From Struthio camelus (Eukaryota > Chordata > Aves > Struthioniformes > Struthionidae): a stretch of DNA of 64,000 bases. Made by a program: the position numbers and the translations under genes. The notes under the pieces are model-generated. The model was not told the DNA's origin. It searched no databases and saw only the letters and a list, made by a program, of their open reading frames with translations. The DNA lies in contig NC_090942.1 of NCBI RefSeq assembly GCF_040807025.1, forward strand, positions 45,090,911 through 45,154,910, given 5' to 3'. Below are positions 54,344 through 64,000 of this stretch, piece after piece; the first letter of the stretch is position 1, and the number at the start of each line of letters is the position of its first letter.

Positions 54344-56179
54344 CTACAAAAATAAAGAAACAGGCAAACAAACAAACAAAATGGATGTGGCAGGAACAAC
54401 TACAGAGTGTTCTCCAAGGCAATCAGCAGGTAAGTCTAAACTGCAGAGCACTTATTTCAAGCTCTTGCCTTACTGAAAACTCACTGAATTCGCTGCCTCA
54501 GGGCCATGCACTAGACTCAAGATACAACCAATATCAGTATCATTTCCTTTTGACTGAATGTTGTAGCTTATAACTTTCCTAGAGCAACTTTTTATAGACT
54601 CTGCCTGCTTCATTCTCTATGAAACCCTTTCTTTTCTGGCCAGGGTAATTTGAGCAGCACATATGAATTCGCTGTAAAAAAGCTTTTGATCTTCTCTATC
54701 ACTGAACCCCTATCAGAGAAGATAGCGACTCTTGCCTGAAAATAATGGAAATTAAGATGAATCAATCTTGGGGTTAAAGACATGACAGTTTTGAAGCCGT
54801 ATCTGATCTGAGTTACTGCAACTACACAGATCCATTCACCTAGTTATATTACCAGCTCTGAAGAGTTAGTGTTTCTTATTCTAGATTCCAGCATGAAAGA
54901 AATCTTATTGGCTTTACACCCTCATGGGAGGTACTATCAGTGAAATACTCAGGAGACATATGACCTGAATCCTCAAACAAAATGTTTGGCAAGTTCTCAT
55001 CCACAGACCAACTGGTTGTTTAGTGCATTATGAAAGTCCTCAGAAGAAGGTGGTAACCTGCTTTTTTGAACAGTGATTATGAAGTTTGCACTAAGAGCCG
55101 TAGGCGTAAGAAAATGTTGATTTCTGCTTTCTGTAAGAACTTTAAAAAGCTACCTGAAGGTCACCTTGAAAAAGTTGCATTTCTATGTTGCAAGGAAAAG
55201 ACCAAGATGATGAAACTCATCAACAGAACTTGAGTAAAGCCAGGCTACTAGCATTGTGGGAGAAAATAGCATAAAATATTTGGACTGATACTGCTCAAAT
55301 TAAAAAAAAAAAAAAAAACTACTTATGCATCACTTCAGGATTAAGGAACATTCTTCTTGGATAAGAAAACCTGGGAAGAACATCAGATAAAAAAGCAGCA
55401 AAGAGCAGAAGCAATGAAGGAAAAGAAAAGGCTAAAACTTGCGCCCTCACATTCAGTGAAAGAACTACCTGCTCAGCAGTTCCAGTACTCCCATATTCAA
55501 ATCAGGTGACTAATCCAAAGCTTATTAGGCATTAATGAAATAAAATGGAAAAGTGTGCATGTGGTGTGTGACACCATGATTTTTGTTGGAAAACGTCAAA
55601 GTGTTAGGTAGTTACTGAGAAAGCCCCTCCCTAATGAAAATATTGTAATATCATGGAGTTTTTTGAGGGGTCGGGAGGACCAGGGAATAGCCAAGTGGTC
55701 CATGAATCACATACAGAAATTGGCAGAATTGGCATGAATCACATACAGAATTTAGCAGAAACCAAATCAAAAGGATGATGTCAGTATATAGGTCTAACTC
55801 TAAAAACAGGGACCTATGAAGTTGCCAGCTAGAATCATTCACTGAAATGACAGAACGCTCTGTTAAATGCAAAGTAGCTTCCTGCATGATCCCCAAAGGC
55901 TGTCCTTCTAGTCTTCCTAAAGGCGGGAGGGTAGGAGAAGGGCTTCTGAAGACAGAAAAACTGTCTTCAGTGAACATTATCCTTGACATAAGACAAGTAG
56001 CTAAAAAACATCATCAATGTTGTTTAAAAGATAAATATCTTTTAGAAACATGAAAAGCTCTCAACATGTACATATTGTAATTACTGAAGGTAAATTTTAG
56101 ATGAAGTTCATTACAAACATTATGCTCCACTCTTAAAAACAGAGAGGGAATAGTCAGGTTTAATTTATACGGTAAATAG
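54344..56179 (-). other. PAWR: PAWR upstream intron, segment before the CR1 element
   Basis: No exon is recognised. It contains a run of 17 A (55302-55318) and a 32-bp direct repeat pair at 55701-55764. The matching upstream PAWR exon (a sequence of the TVSGRYKS type) was looked for here and not found. Confidence 0.75.
55701..55764. repeat. Tandem direct repeat, two ~32-bp copies
   Basis: CATGAATCACATACAGAA occurs at 55701 and again at 55733. Each is followed by a TT(G/T)GCAGAA-like or TTAGCAGAA segment. The copies are nearly identical, so this is a fairly recent local duplication. Confidence 0.85.
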
Positions 56180-57131
56180 GATTACAGAGTAATTCAGCAA
56201 ATTCAGGTGGTCTCTAGTCCAATCATTTGCTCAAAGAAGGGTCAGCTGTGAGACCAGGTTGCTCAGAGAAAGCCCTTTATCTAGGCAAGTTGGGAAAAGC
56301 TTCAGGATGGAGACAGCATGACTTTTCAGGACAACCTGTTCCAATATTTGATTGCCTTATTTGGTGAAAAAGCTTTTCCTTTTATCAAATCAGAAACTCT
56401 CATTTCAATTTCTGCCCTTTGTGTCTTGTCCTCTCGCCGTACACAACTGTAAAGAGCCTGGCTCTGTCTTCTCGATAATCTCCTTGTACGTACTGGAAGT
56501 CTCTCGTAGGTCCCTCCAAGTCTTCTCATCTCCAGGCTAAACAAGCCTAGTTCCCACAGCCTCAGCCTCTCCTTTTACGCAATGGGTTCCAGCCCCTGCA
56601 CCATCTTGGTGGCTCTCTGCTGAACTTGCTCCAGATCAATGTGCTTAACATAGGGGAGACCAAGACTGGAGGCAGTATTCTAGAGGCAGTCTAACAAGGA
56701 GTAAAGGGGGACGAACACTTCCCTCAAATCTACCGTCTGCGCCCATATAGCTGAAGATACTGTTGATCATCTTTGCTGCTAGGTCACTGCTATGTCATGT
56801 TCAGCTTGCTGTCTACCATAACCCGCAGCTTCTTTTCAGCAGAGCTGCTCCTCAACCAGTCAGTCCCCAGCCTTGATCCTTGCTCAAGTACAGGACTTTG
56901 CATTGTCCTTGCAGAATTTCGTAATATTCCTGTCAGCCTGTTCCTCTAGCCTGACTAGGTCCACCTGAACGGCAGCCCTGCCTTCAAGTGTATTGACTGG
57001 TACCTCCAGTTTGGCGTCACCTGCAAACTTGTGAGAGTGCGCTGCATTACCTCCTGCAGATCACTGATAAAGATGTTAAACATGATAGGTTTGAGAGTAG
57101 ACCCCTGTGGTACTACACTTTTTGCTGGCCA

Positions 57132-57458
57132 TCAGGTACTGTTCCATGACCCTCTAAACCCAATCATCCCAACAGCTGACCCATCCAGCTGCCACCCACC
57201 TAGACCATAACGTCCTAACTTGGACACAAGAATATTGTGGGAGACAGCGTCAAAAACCTTGCTAAAGTCAAGGTAGGAGACATCCATTGCTCTCCCCTCA
57301 TCCACAAATTCAATCATTTTGTCACAGAAGGCAACCAGGTTGGTCAGACATGATTCACTCTTGGTAAATCCACGCTGATTGTTCCCATTCACCACCTTCT
57401 CCCTGCACCCAGCACTACGTTCCAACAGGACCCTTTCTAAGATTTTATCAGGGACCAA
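57132..57458 (-). pseudogene. CR1 reverse-transcriptase fragment (ORF2 remnant)
   Basis: A 108-codon open remnant of CR1 ORF2. It contains GFTKSESCLTNLVAF and YLDFSKVFDAVSHNIL, the RT blocks that include the first catalytic-site region. It then loses the family pattern after LGRYGLGGW. The following RT block (GVPQGS-like, here VVPQGSTLKP) is in another frame near 57110. It is a piece of the larger dead element, not a host gene. Confidence 0.9.
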
Positions 57459-57529
57459 AGTGAGGGCCTGTGGTCTGCAGTTCCCTAGGTTGACCTTTTG
57501 GCCTCTTCTGAAGATGGCTGCAATACTCT

Positions 57530-57952
57530 TCAGTCACTGGGGAGCAGCCTGCACAACACTTCTAAACCCCTCCTTTGTACCCTGTCCCTGCTTCCAGCTC
57601 CTGTATACTGCCTTTCTGCACTAGAGCGCCAGCTTCCTGATACAGCTTCTTTTCCTGGTGCCAGGATGGACTGCTCTTGCAGAGCTGCCTCCAACGGGAC
57701 TCCACTTACCAGGTCCTTGAATAAGCCAAAGTCTGATCTCATTAAGTCCAGCACCTGTGTTCTGCTACGTGTCTTCCTCATTTGCCTCAGAACCTTCAAC
57801 TCCACTATTTCATAGTCACTACAGCCGAGGCTGCCATTGATTATCACATCCCCAGTCAGTTCTTGCTTGTTTGTGAACTGCAGATCCAGCTGTGCATCAT
57901 TCCTGGTTGGTCCATCCAGTGCCTGTATCAAGCAGTTATTAGCCTGACACAC
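57530..57952 (-). pseudogene. CR1 endonuclease C-terminal fragment (ORF2 remnant)
   Basis: A 140-codon open remnant. NNCLIQALDGPTRNDAQLDL and GDVIINGSLGCSDYEIVEL are the last part of the CR1 apurinic-type endonuclease (the conserved SDHxxV block, here SDYEIV). DFGLFKDLVSGVPLEAAL belongs to the linker toward RT. The central endonuclease is shortened and frameshifted upstream. It is inactive. Confidence 0.88.
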
Positions 57953-58128
57953 TCCAGAAATGTTCTGGATTGCTTGGGCTCAACTCTGTTGCCCTTCCAG
58001 CGGATGGCAGAGATACTGAAGCTCCTCGATTTGTTTAAAGAAAAGTTCGTGCCCGCTTTCTCACTCTGATCACGTCGTCCGTAACACTATACTGGCCTCT
58101 CCTCTGATTCTGACCCACAAGCTCTCCA

Positions 58129-58380
58129 TCAGCTTGTCAGCTGTCCCACAGAAGAGCTTCCTAAGTCCATTTGCTGCTTCTCAAAGAAGGCAAACCCCCT
58201 CCTTGTCTTCTCTGCCTGTCTCCTCTGAAGAGCTTGTATCAACTGGTCCATCACCATACTGCAGCTGTGCGAGCTGTCCCACCACACCTCAGTTATTCTA
58301 GCAATTTGGTAGTCCTGTGAATGCACGAGGCACTCCAGTTCCTCCAGCTTACTTCTCAGGCTGCATGCATTTTTGTACAT
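58129..58380 (-). pseudogene. CR1 endonuclease N-terminal fragment (ORF2 remnant)
   Basis: YKNACSLRSKLEELECLV and ITEVWWDSSHS are the opening of CR1 ORF2: the endonuclease N-terminus with the catalytic Asn and Glu blocks (family form NARS... and ITETWWD). The reading frame then degenerates and stops. It is part of the same dead LINE. Confidence 0.88.
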
Positions 58381-58806
58381 ACACTTAAAGAAAGTCTCCT
58401 TTTGCCATGTTTAAGCATTCCTGAGGTCTCTCTTCTTTCTGTCACCCTACACCATTTGCTTTCCACTCCTGTCCATCATTTCTTCACTGAACTATGGGTC
58501 ATAATCTCCCTCCCCTGTTATTCTTTCTCATCGCGTTGGTCAGCCTGTTGGCAAGGACGCTCTTGTCCTTGCCACTTAGTCAGGTGAATCCTGTCTTTCC
58601 TCACCAGTCTTCATGGTTGAAAAAGTCAAATCCCTGTCTATGGTATCAGCTGCATCAAATACTGACCTGCGGGATATGTCTAATACTTCCCAAGTGTTTT
58701 CCCTTCATGGGCAGGATCGAGGAGACCCCTCCATGTGTCATACCTGCCCTTCTGTGCCCCCAGAGCCATGTAACCATTCTTAATATGCTCAAGGTCTCTT
58801 CTCACC

Positions 58807-61264
58807 TAAAGATACAATATCAAACAGAATGCATCTCCAGAGCGTCTATACAACTCTCCATACAGCAAACTGAACTACTAACACAAGCAAAAAATTCCCA
58901 TAAGTGTCAGAAAATTATTTCTTCCAGAAACTTCACTCCCCCCACCCCCGTATTCAGCAGTCCTGAAGTAACAGCTCAGGAACCTAATAGCTCCTGTCTT
59001 GGTCTGTAAACAGTTTTGGCCTGCATAGTTGATTAGTTTAAAATACAGATTTACTAACTTCTGTGTTTATATGCTTTCACATCTGATAGCATATTTGCAG
59101 TGAAAAGCGAAATACAACTTTAATGCAAGTATACTACTTAGAAAAATACTTGGACAATACAACTCTCATCGTATAGGCAATCAACTCTAAAAATATATTA
59201 ATATTTAGCCTAGCTTATTTTTAAAGATTTAAAAGTTTCATAAATGGTGTACATTAAAAGCCAAGCTAAACAATTCTATTTCAAAAAGGAAAGCCCCAGA
59301 ACAGAACGTATACCAAAAGTCTTGTTAAGCAGATGATAACATAAGGGAAGAAAACCAAGTACGGGTTCAAAATGTAAGAAGCCTATGCCAATCAACTGAC
59401 TTTTCATGAACTATGGATATGGCCTTGTAAGGAATAGGAACAGAAGCCAAAGTGGGAAAGTTATGTGGCCTAGCATGCTAATTTTATGCCATCTCCACAT
59501 ATTTTTTGGGTGTACGTTAGTTTGTCACTGCCTAGCTGGTAGGCACTCAACCATTAACTGGTGATAACTTTCTTGCTTTAGGTCATGCGTTTATTACTTT
59601 AAAAGCAATGTACTGGAATCTTAACAGATAAGCACTGCCAGCTAATGAAAAAAAACCTTATGGAGGAAATGGTATCATGTTCTCCATTATGATCATTATA
59701 TATAAAAATATTGCTAATTTAAAAAATACATATTAGAAGTCAAGAATTCTCAAAGTCACAAATTTAACAGAGTGTTCTTCCTATAGCCATTTTCTTCCTA
59801 ATAGCAATGGCATTTACCTTCAGTGAAGAGTCTCAGATACAATTAAGAGCAGCAGAACAGAATGCCTTGGGACCAAGCAGAGGGAGAAAAATCTTTCACT
59901 GTCCAATCTACCAAAAAATTCACCTCCTTGACTTACACATCTAAGTGGCCAAAGACAAAAAAACCTTGTTCAATCTTCAAAGGATAACTCAAATGAGAAA
60001 TCACACAACTGAAAAGTATGTAATAGGTTTCTACAGTACTTGGAAGAAGAATGAAAAGTACCATGAGTATCCTTACAACATCTCCTTTAAAACAAAGGAG
60101 GATATGTGATAACGTATTCATTTAAGAGCCATGCATTTCATAACCCCAGAAAACCCCTGCTGACAATGTGTAAATCTAGAGGGACACAGTGCAAATCAAA
60201 AGCAGGCATATCTTGGCAAAGAATGTCTTTTCTTGGATATAAATATTATTGCTTTGCTCCAACATGTGTGAAGTTTCCAAGGCACACTGACACAATTGTA
60301 AGGAATTTTGTAGCTTAATGTTATTACCATATTTAGCACTGTTTATTCTTCATCTAGAAGATTAAAAAAAAAAATCTAGGACCGGATATGCATGTTGCAA
60401 CACAACATAAGAGAAATATTTTAGCTTAACTCTATAAATCCCTAGATAACTTAGCTTTTTGAAAGATACGTTGTTTCGTGCTGCTCATGTCACACAAAAG
60501 ACCACACAAAAAATCCACTCAATTTTTCCTCACTCAAAATGATCCCTTTTGCCAATACTGGAATATCTCAACTCAGCTCCAGGGAGTGATCTTGGCAGGT
60601 GCTCCCATGGGAAAGCTGAAAGAAAGAATAGCTAGACGGGAAAGGTTTCCTTAATACTGAAAATTAAGTTTCTGTTCCCTAAAACTTGCATTCAAAAACT
60701 TCCTCTTCTCTTCCACTGGGGAGGAGACCCTATTCAGCATTCCTTTTCTTTCAGGATCAATAAGTACAGAAGGCACACATCACAAAGACTTCTAAGAAAT
60801 TACATGTGGTTTAAAAAATTTTAAGGAAGCATTAGACCTTAACCTATCATGAAAGAGTCTGACATATATGTAGTTCATTATTTTGCTTTTTATAACCAAC
60901 CAGTGGCCAAGCATGCATAGGAGCAGTAACAAGCATCATTTGAGATATGGTAGATGTATCTTTCACAAAGAATGGAATTTAGCCTTCTGAATCAACGTCG
61001 CTTTGCAAGACCTTGACCCAGAAAAGAAATCTCAGTTGGAACAACATAATCACTGAACTTGTAGTCTATACTTTATTAAAAACAAAACAAAACAAATCAC
61101 AGCCCAAGTCAGATATCTCTGTAGAAATGAGAATACAATTTCTAGATATATAATCTATCCAAGTGAAGAATGTGGTATGCTATTAAGCAAGGGAGTTGGT
61201 TTTGAGCCTGATGATTTTATGGAAAAAGAGCAGAACCTCAGAAAGCTTATGCCTTCCTTTTTTG
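58807..61264 (-). other. PAWR: PAWR upstream intron, between CR1 and the purine minisatellite
   Basis: AT-rich intron with short frames on both strands and no recognised exon, RNA gene or mobile element. Confidence 0.7.
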
Positions 61265-61324
61265 AAAAAAAAAAAAAAAAGAGAGAGAGAGAGAAAGGGG
61301 AGAGCGAGAGCACAAACGGGGAAA
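61265..61324. repeat. Poly-A and (GA)n leader to the purine minisatellite
   Basis: Sixteen A (61265-61280) are followed by seven GA units (61281-61294), then G/A-rich sequence with a few C. An A-run grading into GA and then G-rich units suggests stepwise microsatellite expansion, possibly seeded by an old poly-A tail. Confidence 0.85.
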
Positions 61325-61620
61325 GGGAGAGGGAGGAGGGAGAGGGAGGAGGGAGAGGGAGGAGGGAGAGGGAGGAGGGAGAGGGAGGAGGGAGAGGGAG
61401 GAGGGAGAGGGAGGAGGGAGAGGGAGGAGGGAGAGGGAGGAGGGAGAGGGAGGAGGGAGAGGGAGGAGGGAGAGGGAGGAGGGAGAGGGAGGAGGGAGAG
61501 GGAGGAGGGAGAGGGAGGAGGGAGAGGGAGGAGGGAGAGGGAGGAGGGAGAGGGAGGAGGGAGAGGGAGGAGGGAGAGGGAGGAGGGAGAGGGAGGAGGG
61601 AGAGGGAGGAGGGAGAGGGA
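61325..61620. repeat. Perfect 13-bp purine minisatellite, about 22.8 copies
   Basis: The unit GGGAGAGGGAGGA repeats without any mismatch from 61325 to the window line end at 61620; 296 bases make 22 full copies plus 10 bases. The surrounding uninterrupted purine run is 61318-61621 (304 bases). Because 13 is not a multiple of 3, every frame encodes the same 13-residue Gly/Arg/Glu repeat, and the other strand a Pro/Ser/Leu repeat. These frames are artefacts of the repeat. The tract lies in a PAWR intron and is pyrimidine in the PAWR transcript. Confidence 0.97.
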
Positions 61621-63060
61621 ACACTATTATATATTTAGTGTGCGCAACTAGTAGAACTATTTTAGTTTGAGACTTTGCAAATGAAAATTTGCTTCCTCTG
61701 CTTCCTAGCTGAATAAAAGTTTACTAACATTCGCAATTTCAGCTGCAGTCCATAGCTCCCTGGCATCTTACAAAAGGTAAGGAAAAAAAGGAAATCTATT
61801 ACCAGTAGATTATCACAACCTCGTATTAAATGTGCATTCCCATACAGAAAATGCTTTTGCAACTGAAGAAGATTTGCTTTTACATTTGATGGTGGGTTTT
61901 TTGGGCTGTATTTAAATAAAATTCTTCTAGTGAAATTTAATCTGCATCACAGTCTTTCACTATTCTTTTAGACAGAAAGTTTAGTTTTGGAATGATGTTC
62001 TAGTCATTTGCCTTAAAATAAAATAAAATCAGGTACCCGCAAATAGGTCAGCTTTGAAGGCAATATTACAAAATGCTAGAATAAATCTTGCTCCTTCCAA
62101 CATCTGTTTGTCTCTTTCAGCATTTTCCTGAAGCACTGTCCAAAAGGAATGACACTTTCATCCAATTAAAACTATCCAATCAAAAGCAGATTTCATTCAT
62201 TTCAGATTTCAGCTAAAGCACATTTATTTTCATTTCCAGGATCTTGTAATTATACTTGATTTGGAAAATTCTAATCGATTATGTCACTTTGAAACCCAGC
62301 GAGTTGGTAATGGCTTCTTTGGAAGAATGAGCAAAAGACTATTTCTAAATAGGCTACCTTGAACTTCTGTTACCTTGGCCTGTTTAAGGAGGGTCTGTGG
62401 CATTTGGAGCTGAGCTAAGGAAAGGCGGTCTTGTCTTCGCTGCAGCTGCACATGCCCAGCCTCAGCCATTTGTCCTGCCTTTGGCCTTCACGCAACTAAG
62501 CAGGAAACCGTTCGAGGAGCTGATCCAGCAAACCAGCTGCCCAGTGAAAGGAAGCGATTGACTTTCAACTGGAGGGGCATCGCCCTGTCCAAGTGACACA
62601 GCTACTGGCACAAGGGATAGCGAGCCACTGCAACAGCCTCAACTTAGACCATCATAAACTTCTACAGAAGTGACCCTAAGTGTTTCAGCTTCTTCATAAC
62701 ATCACTATTGGCTGAAAAGGGGACACAACAGTCAAGAAATGTCAGAACAGACGTTCCCAATCTACCTGTGTGTCTCCAGAAACTGAATGGGCCTTGAGTA
62801 ACTTCTGTCAGTTTTAAGTTTCTGCACAGTAATGGTTCTAATGTAACATTTGAGCCTTTTTGTAATCCAAAAACATTGAGCAAGCATTTCAGCAGAGCTT
62901 TAACGTTTCCTTCACAGCACTTCTCTTTTAGCTCATTTAACATTCATACAAGAGTTTAAAAATTAATTAGAGCACAGCATAATCCTCTGGAATTAGTGGG
63001 CAGAGTCTTTACCAGCTGAGCTCCATTTCAGTGTGCAGCACTATTCTAAAAGGGGTGTGT

Positions 63061-63077
63061 GGGGGGGGGGGGGGGGG
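63061..63077 (+). repeat. Poly-G run of 17
   Basis: Seventeen G after GGGGTGTGT on the + strand. It is a likely sequencing and assembly weak point. Confidence 0.9.
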
Positions 63078-63658
63078 AAGTCACTCATTTTGTCTGTACG
63101 CCATAGCATATTTTATTTGCTTCCAGTAATAAACAGCAATTAGAAGGGGAGCACATCCCTGAACCACTAAGACATTTTAATCTACCTCTTTCCGTAAACT
63201 GATTCAGCCTGATGTCTGATCCACGAACCACGCAAAATCTTCTGAGTTATTTTAAATCCTGATTTGCAAGATTTTATTTTTAATTTAGGACATTTTTAAA
63301 ACATTTGCTTTGAGAAGTGAAATAGCTCCAAAGCTGGTAGATGGTCTTTGAAATAAGCTATTAAAACAAATTCTCCGTAGTTATCAAAACATCCCTATGC
63401 CTTATACATATCTTGCTTTGCTATTACTTGCTTTTTAGTTCACAAATGTAAGAGAAACATAGAACATGTAGATTACACTCATATTTCAACGACCAGAACA
63501 CACTGATGTCATTCACTTGCTGGAGAAATCAATGATGGCACAAATTATGGTGACAGCATCAGAGCTGAATCAGAAAACCGGTTTTATTCAAGGCAATGTG
63601 CTTGTTGGTTTAAAAAAAACTATTCACAAAGCAGCATAAAAACTGGTAGACCCAGTTA

Positions 63659-63683
63659 GAGTAAGAGTAGCTTACTCTTACTC
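63659..63683. repeat. Perfect inverted repeat, 11-bp arms, 3-base spacer
   Basis: GAGTAAGAGTA, spacer GCT, TACTCTTACTC. It can form a short cruciform or an RNA hairpin in the PAWR pre-mRNA. No element boundary is evident. Confidence 0.85.
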
Positions 63684-64000
63684 AGCTTAGATTGGCCAAG
63701 GTGGGGCATATCACATTAAGAAAAGCTTAGAGAAAGATTAAAGATGAGGAAGTTGGTATGGTCTCTTGACACAGAAAGATACTTAAAAGACGACATTTTA
63801 ATCACATGTAGCTCACAGTGAGCACAGATGACTGGTCAGAGCTCTTGCAAATATGCTCATAAATATGTCACACAGCCTTCATACAAGCATAATATTGGAA
63901 AGACTGGTAATGTTCTTAATAGATCTTAAAGGATCATAATAGATCACAGTAGAGTCAGCACTTCCCTTTGAAAATATTTTATGCAGTTTTTCATGCAATT

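Larger units (their letters stand above)
56180..58806 (-). mobile_element. CR1 LINE, degenerate and internally deleted, sense to PAWR
   Basis: Read on the - strand, the order is a pre-ORF2 segment (about 58806-58400); the start of the endonuclease, with KLEELECLVHS and ITEVWWDSSHS (58380-58260); endonuclease end, with GSLGCSDYEIVELKVL (about 57850-57790); reverse transcriptase, with NQRGFTKSESCLTNLVAF and YLDFSKVFDAVSHNIL (57380-57230), then LKPIMFNIFISDLQE and a degenerate active-site region near 57040; and the CR1 3' region with GAACTAGGCTTGTTTAGCCT near 56545. These motifs are diagnostic of CR1. A full-length CR1 is about 4.5 kb, so roughly 40% is missing, including the stretch between endonuclease and RT. 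Stops and frameshifts are frequent, so the element is dead. The ends are approximate. Confidence 0.93.
61621..64000 (-). other. PAWR: PAWR upstream intron, right end of window
   Basis: No PAWR exon is recognised. It contains a G17 run, a perfect inverted repeat at 63659-63683, and two - strand frames (62284-62469 and 62662-62943) that do not match PAWR or any family I know. The first is followed in frame by a GTAACA donor-like site, but has no supporting similarity. Confidence 0.65.

Noticed and set aside
57379..58069. Overlapping + strand frames of 81-105 codons
   Set aside because: Antisense shadows of the CR1 endonuclease and reverse-transcriptase remnants on the - strand.
58494..59009. 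171-codon + strand frame, the longest in the window
   Set aside because: It is antisense to the CR1 pre-ORF2 region for most of its length and then runs into unique intron. It matches no protein family.
61177..61651. Open frames of 125-153 codons on both strands (Gly/Arg/Glu-rich and Pro/Ser/Leu-rich)
   Set aside because: They are produced entirely by the 13-bp purine minisatellite, which stays open in every frame. They have no start context and no non-repeat domain.
62284..62943. Two - strand frames considered as upstream PAWR exons
   Set aside because: Neither resembles the known Par-4 sequence before EEDV (no TVSGRYKS-like or KREDAITQQN-like peptide). The donor-like GTAACA after the first is not enough support.

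Overview
The window is vertebrate nuclear DNA, most likely from a bird; a crocodilian or turtle is less likely. The genes are split by GT-AG introns, the only recognisable dispersed repeats are CR1-type LINEs, and no SINEs are seen. Non-repeat spacing is compact. Nothing prokaryotic, organellar or viral was recognised.

Two protein-coding genes enter from opposite ends and face each other tail to tail. On the + strand are the last two coding exons of synaptotagmin-1 (SYT1): 12856-12989 and 17598-17804. They encode the C-terminal 112 complete residues of the C2B calcium- and phospholipid-binding domain. The left ~12.8 kb is the intron before them. A ~2.9 kb 3' UTR follows and ends at an AATAAA at 20729-20734. 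On the - strand are the last three coding exons of PAWR (prostate apoptosis response 4, Par-4): 54196-54343, 52691-52795 and 50231-50317. They encode the C-terminal 112 residues, including the leucine-zipper coiled coil. The PAWR 3' UTR probably runs down to about 48.7 or 48.4 kb. The rest of PAWR (5' UTR exon, the exon with most of the N-terminal coding sequence, and at least one further exon) lies beyond 64000. The SYT1-PAWR order and convergent orientation match the neighbourhood known from human chromosome 12q21.

The ~27-28 kb between the genes holds no gene I can recognise. It has an old CR1 fragment (24270-24480), a 110-bp tandem duplication (21876-22093), a 57-bp tandem duplication (39741-39854), dinucleotide microsatellites, and a perfect 26-bp palindrome (32659-32684). 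The upstream PAWR intron carries a decayed, internally deleted CR1 LINE (about 56180-58806) and a perfect 13-bp purine minisatellite of about 22.8 copies (61325-61620).

The two genes are not known to share a pathway: SYT1 is the presynaptic calcium sensor for vesicle fusion, and PAWR is a pro-apoptotic coiled-coil regulator. Their adjacency is conserved synteny, not an operon. I found no convincing undescribed system. The best leads are a CpG-rich islet with paired hairpins just upstream of the C2B exon, regulatory motifs in the SYT1 3' UTR (a potential RNA G-quadruplex, three Pumilio-type sites and one AU-rich element), the whole-heptad sizes of the PAWR zipper exons, and the purine minisatellite. 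Most short open frames in the window are chance or repeat-derived.
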